Of a DNA stretch of 64,000 bases, positions 24,218 to 31,980 are shown piece by piece. Source of the DNA: a virus; the IMG/VR virus record IMGVR_UViG_3300018004_000004, positions 151,396 through 215,395 of that record; one strand, 5' to 3'. A model generated the notes under the pieces. It had not been told where the DNA came from. It worked only from the letters and a program-made list of their open reading frames with translations, and searched no databases. A program made the translations under genes and the position numbers. Each line of letters starts with the position of its first letter. Within the stretch, counting starts at the first letter, position 1.

Positions 24218-24518
24218 GCCCATTGCCGGCTGGCCCAAGGACACAGCATGGATCACTCATAATCAGAAGATTATGACTGTGATTGATGTGCGTCCGTTCG
24301 GCAAACGGAGTTATGTGAAGTATCCGTTCACGCCGGAGGAAGTTGTGGCCATGACCAAGAAGCCTCAACAGAAGCTGATTGAGCTGGTTGAGGGTGGACC
24401 ATCTGCGAACAGCGAGGCAGTCGCCAAGCTGTTGGCTCAATGGCAAGAGGAGGATAAAGAACTGGCTCAAGCCAATCGCCGACCGCACAGGCCGGAGTTG
24501 CAGACTACGTCCGCATAA
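23973..24518 (+). CDS. Unknown protein
   Basis: 181 residues from the ATG at 23973 (AAAGGAG 7 bases before). A Ser/Pro/Ala-rich leader is followed by a folded domain with beta strands (ILVVISTLS, TVIDVRPFGKRSYVKYPF) and a charged helical tail. No family recognised. Confidence 0.6.
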   Translation: MSWLSLAKKEPVSESSNQALPAPAGSTETKISSEITYAEPLQILVVISTLSKTGLVVLTEAKDLVGAQRVTRRFSDCPALYKPIAGWPKDTAWITHNQKIMTVIDVRPFGKRSYVKYPFTPEEVVAMTKKPQQKLIELVEGGPSANSEAVAKLLAQWQEEDKELAQANRRPHRPELQTTSA

Positions 24519-24524
24519 CGAGAT

Positions 24525-24578
24525 TACCAGCAGAAGATCGCTGGTAGTGTAGTACAAATCAAGCACCCTAACAGGGTG
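24525..24578 (+). promoter_or_regulatory. Two hairpins before the 24597 gene
   Basis: TACCAGC / GCTGGTA (24525-24531 / 24540-24546) and CACCCT / AGGGTG (24564-24569 / 24573-24578) follow each other. Neither has a T-run. Together with the strong ribosome site after them they mark the start of a separate unit. Confidence 0.4.
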
Positions 24579-24596
24579 AGAAAAAGGAGTACATCC

Positions 24597-24926
24597 ATGG
24601 CGTATTTGAATCGTTTGCTGCCTCGTATGACTCGCGCCCAGGCCAACCTGGTTGCGCCGGTCACCGAGCAATATGCTCGCGCGCACGTTGTCCGCGTGCT
24701 CGGCGAGGGTCTCACGAAGGACAAGGACGGGCTGTCTTGCATTACCGTCCGCGTTCTGACGAGCGAAAAGCCTGGGCAACCGTTGCAGTTGGTGGCCAAG
24801 GATATTCTGGCACAGCAGTTGGCGCAGTTCGCGAAGGACGGACAGTCCTTCTCGTTCACGGCTAATGTGTCGGGTCGTATCCAGCCGTATCTGTTCTGCA
24901 CCGGTCTGGACGCGCTCGAGCAGTAA
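24597..24926 (+). CDS. Unknown protein, likely well expressed
   Basis: 109 residues with AAAAAGGAG before the ATG. Codon use favours C/G-ending codons much more than its neighbours do, as in 15656-16096 and 33789-34232. Arg-rich N-terminus (NRLLPRMTRAQ), then a beta-rich fold. It may be an abundant nucleic-acid binding protein; no family recognised. Confidence 0.6.
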   Translation: MAYLNRLLPRMTRAQANLVAPVTEQYARAHVVRVLGEGLTKDKDGLSCITVRVLTSEKPGQPLQLVAKDILAQQLAQFAKDGQSFSFTANVSGRIQPYLFCTGLDALEQ

Positions 24927-24954
24927 AGGGCGCCGATCAGCAGTAAAGGTAGAG

Positions 24955-25077
24955 GTGCCGGACAGTGCCGAGGCAACTCGACGTTATGTCTGGTTAAACG
25001 GCTCTAGCTCGGGCAACGGCCTCTATTCTCCTCTAATCAACAACAACACCTCTGGAAGGAGTGTGCTGCATGAATGA
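24955..25077 (+). CDS. Possible very small protein
   Basis: 40 residues from a GTG with AAAGG 6 bases before. Ser/Asn-rich with no clear fold. It ends overlapping the next gene. Weakly supported. Confidence 0.3.
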   Translation: MPDSAEATRRYVWLNGSSSGNGLYSPLINNNTSGRSVLHE

Positions 25078-25456
25078 ATACAGGGATGGTTTCCGAGAAG
25101 TGCAACGGGATGTAGTGTGGACATTGCCACGGATTTTCCTTGTGGCTTTGATCGCACTAGTCGTGATCTATGGTCTCGGATTCCTGGCGACAGGTGGCGA
25201 TCTTGCCATCTATCGTTTCTGGGCCCCCAAACAGGCGAATGCTCAGCGTGTGGTATTCGAGAACACACAGAGCTACGTCCAAGGGAAAGTGGAGTATCTC
25301 ACGCGTCTTCGCTTTCAGTACCAACAGGCACTGATCGATAAAGAAGACACCCGCGCCGCCGGGCTTCGTACGTTGATTCTGGACGAAGCATCCACGGTTG
25401 ACAATGACAAACTTCCGCCTGATCTTCGGGCGTTCATCTCACGACTGAAGGAGTGA
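25070..25456 (+). CDS. Membrane-anchored protein with extracytoplasmic helix
   Basis: 128 residues. A basic start is followed by a membrane segment (about residues 20-45, PRIFLVALIALVVIYGLGFLATG) and then about 80 residues of polar, mostly helical sequence expected outside the cytoplasm. It pairs with the exported protein encoded 3 bp downstream. Confidence 0.6.
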   Translation: MNEYRDGFREVQRDVVWTLPRIFLVALIALVVIYGLGFLATGGDLAIYRFWAPKQANAQRVVFENTQSYVQGKVEYLTRLRFQYQQALIDKEDTRAAGLRTLILDEASTVDNDKLPPDLRAFISRLKE

Positions 25457-25459
25457 GCC

Positions 25460-26014
25460 TTGAATCTATTCTTCAAGTTCTTCGGTGTGCTTCTGCTGGG
25501 CTTCTTCTTGCAGCAGTCTGACGGCTGCGAGGACAACCAAGCTACCAAGACAGAGAACAAGGTAGCCGAACAGCAAGCGCAATCTCTGGAACAAGCTATT
25601 CAGCAGGTTGGAATGCCTGGCATTACCAACTTTACTGAGAAGAAGCTTGTTCGAAAGCTGTACGAACTGCGTGACCAGAATGGCCTCGCAACATACACAT
25701 ACGTCCCAGACATGAATGGGCGTATGTGGCATCTGTGCGATTCCATTGGTTACGGCTTGCCTTACGGCGTCCAGTTCACGAATCCCGAGCGCCGCGCACC
25801 AAACGCAAGCTATACGCAGTACGGCTACAACATACCCCAGGCAGAGCCAAATGGGCTCTTCATGCCACCGACGGCTGAAGGCACATGGGTTATCTGCATG
25901 GATCCGGCCAAGAAAGGCGAAATCGCACCGGTGTACGTCGAGCCGCGCGTGATCGTCAGTCCGTTCAAGCTTGCAGCTGCCGGCGAATACATGCCAGCGG
26001 CCGCAGCAAAGTAG
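25460..26014 (+). CDS. Exported protein, possible lipoprotein
   Basis: 184 residues from a TTG with GAAGGAG before it. The N-terminus (NLFFKFFGVLLLGFFLQQSDGC) is a signal sequence; Cys at about residue 23 might be lipid-modified but the preceding residues (SDG) are a poor lipobox. The mature part has a helical linker, then an aromatic, Gly/Pro-rich domain with conserved-looking Cys. Role unknown, probably at the envelope. Confidence 0.6.
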   Translation: MNLFFKFFGVLLLGFFLQQSDGCEDNQATKTENKVAEQQAQSLEQAIQQVGMPGITNFTEKKLVRKLYELRDQNGLATYTYVPDMNGRMWHLCDSIGYGLPYGVQFTNPERRAPNASYTQYGYNIPQAEPNGLFMPPTAEGTWVICMDPAKKGEIAPVYVEPRVIVSPFKLAAAGEYMPAAAAK

Positions 26015-26036
26015 TACAACGATCGAACAACAAGCG

Positions 26037-26067
26037 AGAGGGAGGGTAGAACCTCCCTCTTTAGTTT
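26037..26067 (+). terminator. Intrinsic terminator
   Basis: Stem AGAGGGAGG / CCTCCCTCT (9 bp) with a 6-base loop, followed by TTAGTTT. It ends the 25070-26014 pair. Confidence 0.75.
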
Positions 26068-26075
26068 GGAGGCCC

Positions 26076-26318
26076 ATGAGTAACGGATTACAGACCTTCG
26101 TGTTCAACTTCCATATCAGGCAGAACGGAGTTGTAAACACAAAGACGGAGGAGAAGGATTGCATTGACTGGACGGAGGCGCATTTGCATTTTCTTACGCG
26201 CTGCCGTGATCTTGGTATCCGCGGGGAAGGTCTGACTGCCTGTTCCTTCTGCAGGAAGGACAGCCCCGAAGGAGCATGTTGCTTCGGCGGTATGACTATG
26301 AAGGACACACTCCTATGA
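26076..26318 (+). CDS. Small Cys-containing protein
   Basis: 80 residues from the ATG at 26076 (TGGAGG 4 bases before). CSFCRK and CCFGG could make a zinc site. Its stop overlaps the next ATG. Confidence 0.55.
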   Translation: MSNGLQTFVFNFHIRQNGVVNTKTEEKDCIDWTEAHLHFLTRCRDLGIRGEGLTACSFCRKDSPEGACCFGGMTMKDTLL

Positions 26319-26476
26319 AGATGTTCTGGTGGGTGATCATCTTCACTGAAGATAGGCACGGCCTGATTTGGTTCACCCACGCTGATCTTGAGCTGCACCT
26401 GTTCTGTGGTAAGTGCGGCTTCTGTAATCGACATGGCTGGAGAGCAGACATGTTCGAAACCTTTTGGATGTGGTAA
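26315..26476 (+). CDS. Small Cys/His protein
   Basis: 53 residues starting within the previous stop. Aromatic-rich with LFCGKCGFCNRHGW, a likely single zinc site. Confidence 0.55.
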   Translation: MKMFWWVIIFTEDRHGLIWFTHADLELHLFCGKCGFCNRHGWRADMFETFWMW

Positions 26477-26484
26477 GGAGGACG

Positions 26485-26604
26485 ATGATCCAAACGCTTA
26501 AGAAGTACTGGAGATGGTACCTAGTATCAGGACTGTCATTCGTAGCAGGGCTGTTCGTTGGGATAACCCTTGCCGTGTATGTCCTGATCAACGCTTTCCA
26601 CTGA
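26485..26604 (+). CDS. Tiny one-helix membrane protein
   Basis: 39 residues with AAGGAGG before the ATG: a basic, Trp-containing start, then one long membrane segment (SGLSFVAGLFVGITLAVYVL). Confidence 0.55.
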   Translation: MIQTLKKYWRWYLVSGLSFVAGLFVGITLAVYVLINAFH

Positions 26605-26661
26605 GTTTCTAGGCTGAATAAGCCTGGAATGTAGTCAAATCCCCAACTGAAAAGGCAACTA

Positions 26662-27900
26662 ATGAGAAAAGCAGTTCTCCTGATTGCTGCCTTGATGTTT
26701 GTTGTTGCACCCGCCGTGTCAGCATGCGACACGGCGTGTAAGACTGGGTATCACTGGGTTTGGACCAACCAGGCTAAGGACCAAGGTTCTTGCCAGCCGG
26801 ATCCGACTCCCACGCCGACACCCAGCACCAACACAAACACGAACAGCAACAGCAATAGCAACGCGAACAGCAACTCGAATACCAACAAGCAGTCGCAAGG
26901 CCAAGGCCAGGGCCAGACGCAGGGACAAGGCCAAGGACAGCAACAGACTGCTACTGGTGGCGCCGGTGGTCAAGGCGGCCAGGGAGGAGCAGGTGGTAAT
27001 GGATACGGTGGGTCAGTTTCTGGTTCTGGGAACTCTCACAATACTAATACCAACACTGCTACCACTGGCCCTTCAACGGCTACTGCTACTAGTGGTGATT
27101 CGAATGCTACTTCCACGTCCGCGGCCAGTAACAATGGCAACGGATCCAACAATGCAAGTTACTCCAGTACGGAGAACGTGCAGGCTTCGAAGATCCCGGT
27201 GGCCACAGCTTATGCTGGCACTCCGGCTCCGACTGCCCTTTGTGCCTTAGGCTATGGTGGTGGTGTTCAAACCATGGGCTTTGGCATCAGCGGCGGTGGC
27301 GCCAGGATTGATCAGAACTGTGCCATCCTCGAGGCAGCAAGGCAGGGTGCAACGTACGCTGGCAAGTTGGCCTTTTGCAAGCTCTACGTATCAAACAAGA
27401 ACGTTAAGAAAGCAGGGTATACTCTCTCTGATTGTCTGGGAGACACCCTCAACGTTCCGCCCCCAGCCCCAGAGCCGAAGGTCTCCGAGGTTGTCCCTCC
27501 AACTCCCACCACCCGAGTCTTGGTGCAGATCGATCCGAACCCTGCACCCAAGATCACTCCTCCTATGGTAACTGATCAGCCGAACATTCCGCCGGCTGTG
27601 GTCCAACAGGATGAGTCGAAGACACTCGCGCGCGTAGGTACGTTCCATCTGACCACGCAGTATACAGATGGTGCGTGTCCTACGAAGTTCGTGTGTCTCT
27701 CCGCGGCCGCCAAGGCAGTGCTTGATCAAGCCATTGCCAAGGCCAAGGCCAATCCGACCATACAGGTCGTAGTGGAAGGGAACCTGCGCAATGCAGGCGC
27801 CAGCGCTAGATACATGGCGAAGTCAATCGATCGCAGCCGGATCCTAGTTCGATCCGATGACGATTCGACTGATAACGTCGACATCTACGTCTGGCAGTAG
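26662..27900 (+). CDS. Exported low-complexity protein with OmpA-like C-terminus
   Basis: 412 residues. Signal peptide (1-21, cleaved after VSA), then a small Cys-rich part (CDTACKTGYHW, CQP), then about 120 residues of low complexity: Pro/Thr, Asn/Ser repeats, Gln/Gly repeats and Gly-rich. A Cys-containing domain (about 190-265) follows, then a Pro-rich linker. The last 80 residues resemble an OmpA-type peptidoglycan-binding domain: LDQAIAKAKANPTIQVVVEGN, then RNAGASARYMAKSI and RILVRSDDDSTDNVDIYV. The layout suits a protein that reaches through the periplasm and holds the wall. The OmpA call is weak to moderate. Confidence 0.6.
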   Translation: MRKAVLLIAALMFVVAPAVSACDTACKTGYHWVWTNQAKDQGSCQPDPTPTPTPSTNTNTNSNSNSNANSNSNTNKQSQGQGQGQTQGQGQGQQQTATGGAGGQGGQGGAGGNGYGGSVSGSGNSHNTNTNTATTGPSTATATSGDSNATSTSAASNNGNGSNNASYSSTENVQASKIPVATAYAGTPAPTALCALGYGGGVQTMGFGISGGGARIDQNCAILEAARQGATYAGKLAFCKLYVSNKNVKKAGYTLSDCLGDTLNVPPPAPEPKVSEVVPPTPTTRVLVQIDPNPAPKITPPMVTDQPNIPPAVVQQDESKTLARVGTFHLTTQYTDGACPTKFVCLSAAAKAVLDQAIAKAKANPTIQVVVEGNLRNAGASARYMAKSIDRSRILVRSDDDSTDNVDIYVWQ

Positions 27901-27947
27901 CTTGTCTGGGCAGGAGTTTAACCGTTCTCCCTGCTCGGCAAAAATAG

Positions 27948-27978
27948 CTGGGGTAGATGCCGACTAGCTCTACCCCAG
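27948..27978 (+). terminator. Intrinsic terminator-like hairpin
   Basis: Stem CTGGGGTAGA / TCTACCCCAG (10 bp), 11-base loop, followed by TTATACTAAT. It ends the exported-protein gene and abuts the next promoter-like motif. Confidence 0.65.
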
Positions 27979-27979
27979 T

Positions 27980-27991
27980 TATACTAATCAG
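27980..27991 (+). promoter_or_regulatory. 12-bp TATACTAATCAG motif, copy 3
   Basis: Reads TATACTAATCAG on the plus strand, directly after a terminator hairpin and 41 bp before the ATG at 28021. Placement between an end signal and a new gene supports a promoter role. Confidence 0.55.
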
Positions 27992-28020
27992 GGATAATCC
28001 CCTGACAATATGGAGCTTAT

Positions 28021-28311
28021 ATGCCATGCGAACGCTGTGGCAATGCATCGCATTGCACCACAGAGCATGTGAAGGAAACAGCCGTGCACGTCGTATTACG
28101 AGACGGCACCCACGATTTTGACCCTGATAGCTTTGTCTCCAACGTCCATTCGTTAGATAATAAGACGTTGTATGACAACTGCATCGAAATGCAGAAGGCG
28201 TTTGCCAGGGTAGTTACGACATCATGGCCATCGGTCATGCGTTGCGCATGGATGGTCGGGGTTTATGAAAGGGAGGCCAAACACAGGCAGCAGAGATGGA
28301 TCGTAAAGTAG
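28021..28311 (+). CDS. Small Cys/His protein
   Basis: 96 residues. CERCGNASHCTTEH at the start could bind zinc; a mixed fold follows. Only a weak TGGAG lies before the ATG. It opens the unit that carries the RlpA-like gene. Confidence 0.55.
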   Translation: MPCERCGNASHCTTEHVKETAVHVVLRDGTHDFDPDSFVSNVHSLDNKTLYDNCIEMQKAFARVVTTSWPSVMRCAWMVGVYEREAKHRQQRWIVK

Positions 28312-28346
28312 CTGCCAGGATCACATCTAAACTTAAGGAGAACCGC

Positions 28347-28880
28347 ATGCAGAAACTACTTCGGGTAGTAGTATTCTTACTACTCGCCGTAAGCCTGCTG
28401 TGGACGCCCCCGACGTTCGCAGCACAATACCACCATGCCAGTCACGTAAAACTAGTTTACTGTGACTTTCATGTTTGCCTGGAGAAGCCCCACTATATAG
28501 GGAAGGCTTCTTTCTATGGCAAACATTACTGGCAAGGTCGCAAGATGGCGAACGGTAATCGTTTTGATTATCGCAAGCCGTCTATTGCTACCTGGGGTAT
28601 TCCCCTAGGTACCATGGTCCGTGTGACAAACCTACGCAATGGCAAGTCCATTGTGGTTGAGGTCACTGACCGGGGCCCTGCTCATAGCCTTCATAGAGTC
28701 GCAGACCTGTCTCAGGCTGCGGCCGAAGCCCTGGACTACGTCAAAGATGGAATGACGACGGTGATGATCCAGGTAGTTGTGCCAGTAGACACTGAGGTAG
28801 CAGTACTTGACACTACCTTGGTGGAATCACCTGAACTTGTGAGCCTCGAGCCCCCTATTGTGGTGGCTGGAAAGGACTAG
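28347..28880 (+). CDS. RlpA-like double-psi-beta-barrel exported protein
   Basis: 177 residues from the ATG at 28347 (TAAGGAG 7 bases before). A signal peptide (1-25, TFAA) leads into the RlpA core: GKASFYGKHYWQGRKMANG, then FDYRKPSIATWGIPLGTMVRVTN, then VVEVTDRGPA and ADLSQAAAEAL. These are the conserved parts of RlpA, which in bacteria cuts or binds peptidoglycan without stem peptides. There is no SPOR domain; the last 40 residues are acidic and extended. In a phage this could help wall breakage at lysis or remodel the wall. Confidence 0.85.
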   Translation: MQKLLRVVVFLLLAVSLLWTPPTFAAQYHHASHVKLVYCDFHVCLEKPHYIGKASFYGKHYWQGRKMANGNRFDYRKPSIATWGIPLGTMVRVTNLRNGKSIVVEVTDRGPAHSLHRVADLSQAAAEALDYVKDGMTTVMIQVVVPVDTEVAVLDTTLVESPELVSLEPPIVVAGKD

Positions 28881-28883
28881 CCG

Positions 28884-29114
28884 ATGAGTGCAATCAAAGG
28901 CTCAGTTCGTAACTTCCTTCTTGGCAGGCCCGAACCTGTCAAGAAGGAAACTCCCGCGGATAAGCTTGCGCCCAGTCTGTGGGAGAAGAAGCAGCAAGTA
29001 TACAATGCCATCCGTAAGTATCAGGATGGCGAGTACAACAATCGCTGCGTCCTGGTTGGCCAGCTTGATGTTGCATTGAGCGGGCTCTATGATGAGCTCG
29101 TGAAGATCTTGTGA
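28884..29114 (+). CDS. Small unknown protein
   Basis: 76 residues, helical and basic at the N-terminus, acidic at the end. The start lies 3 bp after the previous stop. No family recognised. Confidence 0.55.
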   Translation: MSAIKGSVRNFLLGRPEPVKKETPADKLAPSLWEKKQQVYNAIRKYQDGEYNNRCVLVGQLDVALSGLYDELVKIL

Positions 29115-29299
29115 TGCTCTACCCACTTTCACCCGACATAGTCGCAGAGCTGCAGAAGCAAAGCCACGCTTGGAAGTGGTGTTTTCACTGCAAGCACAAA
29201 GGCAAATCAGAATGGAAACCTGCTGTGCAGTATTGTCCTGACTGCAAGCAGGTATTCTGTAAAGATCATTTGTCTTGTGCATGTGGCTCGGATGACTAG
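29114..29299 (+). CDS. Small zinc-finger protein
   Basis: 61 residues with ATG overlapping the previous TGA. Cys/His pattern CFHCKHK, CPDCKQVFCKDH, CACG can bind two zinc ions, like a small treble-clef or B-box-type finger. Confidence 0.6.
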   Translation: MLYPLSPDIVAELQKQSHAWKWCFHCKHKGKSEWKPAVQYCPDCKQVFCKDHLSCACGSDD

Positions 29300-29308
29300 G
29301 AGATCATA

Positions 29309-29692
29309 GTGTCCAAACCACTCATAACAATACCAGCTGGATCCAGAGTTCTGTTGATAGAGGATTCTGGTGCTCGTATTGAATGGTTTCGTGAGCGTAT
29401 TACTGAACGGCTGGATGTCGCTTGGACTCCCGAGATGGCACTAGAGCGCGCCGGACACTGTCTGGAATACGATTTGATCTTCTTGGATCACGATGCCAAG
29501 TGGAATGATCCTCGTGTTACATTCTACGAGGCAGCATTGAGAATGGAACAACTTGAGTACCCAGGCACTGTGGTGATTCATTCACTCAATACGCCTGGCG
29601 CCAAGCGAATGGAGTATGCTTTGGGTCGGAATGCCAAGGTTGTACTATTGCGGTATGGCACATTCGAAATCGAGGTGAAGCATGGCTCTTGA
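29309..29692 (+). CDS. Cyclic-phosphate-processing receiver (cREC) domain protein
   Basis: 127 residues from a GTG (AGGAG 7 bases before). The fold is a receiver domain: VLLIEDSGARIEWFRERI, then YDLIFLDHDAKW, then TVVIHSLNTPGAKRM. The IHS-x-N-x-PGA-x-RM segment is the mark of the cREC family, proposed from gene neighbourhoods to deal with 2',3'-cyclic phosphates at RNA ends. That fits the Pnk and RNA ligase genes in this window (36422, 42654, 47342). Activity is inferred. Confidence 0.75.
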   Translation: MSKPLITIPAGSRVLLIEDSGARIEWFRERITERLDVAWTPEMALERAGHCLEYDLIFLDHDAKWNDPRVTFYEAALRMEQLEYPGTVVIHSLNTPGAKRMEYALGRNAKVVLLRYGTFEIEVKHGS

Positions 29693-30380
29693 GGAAGTGA
29701 TTCAGAGCCTATGGGTAAGCGGTAAACTCTCACCTATGGAGCACCTTTCAATAAGCTCCTACTTAAGGCATGGACATGAGTTCCATCTGTACACGTACGA
29801 GCCTGTTGATAACATCCCTCCTGGCACTATCGTAAAGGATGCGAATAGCATCATACCTTTGGATATGTACGATCCAAAGGACTTTACTTCTCTCGCTCTG
29901 TTCTCCGATTTCTTCCGTTACAAGCTGTTGCTTGATTGTGGTGGTTGGTGGTCAGATACAGACGCAGTGTGCATGCACACGTTTGACTTTGACTCACCTT
30001 ATGTATTCTCGTCCGAGGATACTAAGGAAGATGGTTGGCAAGTCAACGGAGGCACCATCAAAGCACCAAAGAACAGCGACGTCATGGCTTATTGCTGGCG
30101 GCGTTGTTTGGATACAGATCCACACACGGAACTGTGGGGAGTGTGCGGTCCTACATTGATCGCACAAGCCGTGAAGAAGATGTGGTTAGTCAGGTATGTG
30201 CAAGCTCCACATATCTTCTGTTCAGTGCCATGGTGGATGGTGTGGGACTTCAAGGACTTGGCATTCAAACCTGATCCGCTGGCATATGCCGTCCACTTGT
30301 GGAATGCAATGTGGATCCAGGAACAGATGGATAAGAGTTTGATACCAACAAGTCTGAAGGAGGCAGCGTATGGCTCTTGA
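29682..30380 (+). CDS. GT32-type glycosyltransferase
   Basis: 232 residues. Residues 70-95 carry FSDFFRYKLLLDCGGWWSDTDAV, the sugar-binding DXD region of the glycosyltransferase family with this name (SD-x-x-R-Y...GG-x-Y-x-D-x-D). The N-terminal part (IQSLWVSGKLSPMEHLSISSYL) is also typical of the family. A possible substrate is phage DNA, a virion protein or host surface sugar; the sequence does not tell. It overlaps both neighbours by about 10 bp. Confidence 0.85.
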   Translation: MALEEVIQSLWVSGKLSPMEHLSISSYLRHGHEFHLYTYEPVDNIPPGTIVKDANSIIPLDMYDPKDFTSLALFSDFFRYKLLLDCGGWWSDTDAVCMHTFDFDSPYVFSSEDTKEDGWQVNGGTIKAPKNSDVMAYCWRRCLDTDPHTELWGVCGPTLIAQAVKKMWLVRYVQAPHIFCSVPWWMVWDFKDLAFKPDPLAYAVHLWNAMWIQEQMDKSLIPTSLKEAAYGS

Positions 30381-31080
30381 GGACATTCGAGCACCAGGAC
30401 GTCATGGAGCAAACATATACCGCATTGTCTATCGCTTCCTGCATGCTAACATTGGGAAGCCTTGGGCTAGCGTGTATTCCCGTTTGTGCGCCGTGGCCGA
30501 TTCACGCACGTACAAAGGCGAAGAGATCCGTCGTTGTATCGGCTATGAAGTCGATATCAATGGCTTCAGGACGAAGCGTTGGCGCAATGATCTCTTCGTC
30601 GATGACGGTGGTATCCTGCGTGAGTTCAAGCAGGATCCCTGGAAGACGAGTTGGGACAGGGCAAGGAAGAATGCCTCTGTCACACGAATCCTCTTCGCGA
30701 AGGATGGGCCTGATCTCTGGTATGAGATTACAGAGATCCCTGACGGGCCGCGCGCATCTAAGTACACCAAGATGCACAAGACCTGGTTCAGGGTCCTGCG
30801 TACGATCGTAAAGGACACGCGTCCTTTGGATGAATGGGAGATTGAACGTGCTAAGATGGGTCTTACCAAGGCACAGCAAGGCAAGAAGAAGTGGTACAAG
30901 GAGATCTCGACTGAGACGTACCACAGGACACAGGTAGGAAGCAAGCTACTGCATATTCTCCAGATAGTGGCTGCGAAGCGCAATCCACCTGGGTATAAGA
31001 TCCTTCGGCTCGAGTATCACTGGAACCATGCCAAGGATGAGCACTCTATGAGTGCTTATGTTTCCGGACAAAGTCAATAA
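30370..31080 (+). CDS. Unknown basic protein
   Basis: 236 residues, rich in Lys/Arg/Trp. A segment HGANIYRIVYRFLHANIGKPWASVYSRLC begins the domain, then alternating strands and helices. It starts with MALEDIRAPG, echoing the MALEEVIQS start of the previous gene. No family recognised. Confidence 0.6.
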   Translation: MALEDIRAPGRHGANIYRIVYRFLHANIGKPWASVYSRLCAVADSRTYKGEEIRRCIGYEVDINGFRTKRWRNDLFVDDGGILREFKQDPWKTSWDRARKNASVTRILFAKDGPDLWYEITEIPDGPRASKYTKMHKTWFRVLRTIVKDTRPLDEWEIERAKMGLTKAQQGKKKWYKEISTETYHRTQVGSKLLHILQIVAAKRNPPGYKILRLEYHWNHAKDEHSMSAYVSGQSQ

Positions 31081-31109
31081 TCAGGAACGTACTGAACGTT
31101 CCAAGCATA

Positions 31110-31200
31110 AGCAGGACTGTCATGGTTTGGCCTCACTGATTATGTAGCACGTTAGTGGCCATACCTTAAGCCTTGTGTTATCATAGGCTTCAGTCCTGCT
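31110..31200 (+). ncRNA. Candidate structured RNA, three-way junction, 91 nt
   Basis: A perfect 10-bp repeat (AGCAGGACTG 31110-31119 / CAGTCCTGCT 31191-31200) encloses GGCC(T)CACT / AGTGGCC with one bulge, extended by GGT/ACC, and AAGCCT / AGGCTT (31169-31174 / 31185-31190 approximately). The base of the stem is followed by TTACGTGTTTTT, like a terminator tail. It lies in a 163-bp gap without a gene. Not a tRNA (no T-loop). It matches no RNA class that I know. Confidence 0.5.
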
Positions 31201-31243
31201 TTACGTGTTTTTGGAGATGTATTCTGCAATAGGGGTGATGCAT

Positions 31244-31639
31244 ATGTCAACACTCAGAAATGCCTGGCAACGTTTCCTGCATTGGGATTTGGCGTACGCT
31301 GTCCGAGATTGGTTCGTCCAGATCTACCTCGAACGCGTTGTCCAATACCATGCTGTGACCAGCCAGGTCCTGTTCGACTTTAAGAACGGCGAATGGGAAG
31401 AGCTGATCAGTGGTCCAGAAGACGATCGCACCAGTGGATTGGTGCACGTATTCATCGATCAGATGCTAGCCACCGGCGACCCAGCAAAGCTGGTGATCGT
31501 AGTTCATACTCGCCAGGACAGTGGGTATGTCATGGGTATGACCCACGAGAAGAAACACAAGACATTCTTCTTCAGGGCCGGCACGTATGAAATGGCCCAG
31601 GCTTTCACAGACATCTGTCTGTGGATCAAGGAGGCATAG
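31244..31639 (+). CDS. Unknown protein
   Basis: 131 residues; the ATG at 31244 has AGGGGTG 6 bases before. Helical, aromatic N-terminal half, then beta strands (LVIVVHTRQDSGYVMGM) and a helix. No family recognised. First gene after the structured RNA candidate. Confidence 0.55.
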   Translation: MSTLRNAWQRFLHWDLAYAVRDWFVQIYLERVVQYHAVTSQVLFDFKNGEWEELISGPEDDRTSGLVHVFIDQMLATGDPAKLVIVVHTRQDSGYVMGMTHEKKHKTFFFRAGTYEMAQAFTDICLWIKEA

Positions 31640-31747
31640 ATGGTGAGCTCGATCCTTCTTGGATTAGCCGCCCTTTGTCTCTGGTTGGCAGGTGCTATTC
31701 GCTTCCCAGAGGCTTTTGGGCTGCGAACCCGAAAGAGAGGCCACTAA
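31640..31747 (+). CDS. Tiny one-helix membrane protein
   Basis: 35 residues: SSILLGLAALCLWLAGAI is a membrane segment, then a basic tail (RTRKRGH). AAGGAGG lies before the ATG. The stop overlaps the next ATG. Confidence 0.5.
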   Translation: MVSSILLGLAALCLWLAGAIRFPEAFGLRTRKRGH

Positions 31748-31974
31748 TGGCCAAGTTGAAGGCAAACGTTCGCCCACGGCGCTGCAAACGCGACACACGT
31801 GTGTTTAAGGGCACGTGCTCGAACTGCCGCGACAAGAAAGTGGATGTAACCAAGGTCAAAGGCAGTCAGGTATGCATGGATAAGTGCCTGTCTGGCCTGA
31901 TCATGGACAGACCGAAGGTATCTGATCCAGGCATCCTTCAGATACTGAAAGATGGCGTGCTCGGCACAAGTTAA
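31747..31974 (+). CDS. Small zinc-binding basic protein
   Basis: 75 residues. A Lys/Arg-rich start, then CSNCRDKK and CMDKC, a likely zinc site. Confidence 0.55.
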   Translation: MAKLKANVRPRRCKRDTRVFKGTCSNCRDKKVDVTKVKGSQVCMDKCLSGLIMDRPKVSDPGILQILKDGVLGTS

Positions 31975-31980
31975 GGCTCT

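Noticed and set aside
25466-26434. 322-codon minus-strand frame
   Set aside because: It runs against the exported-protein gene, a terminator and two more plus-strand genes, and has no signals of its own.
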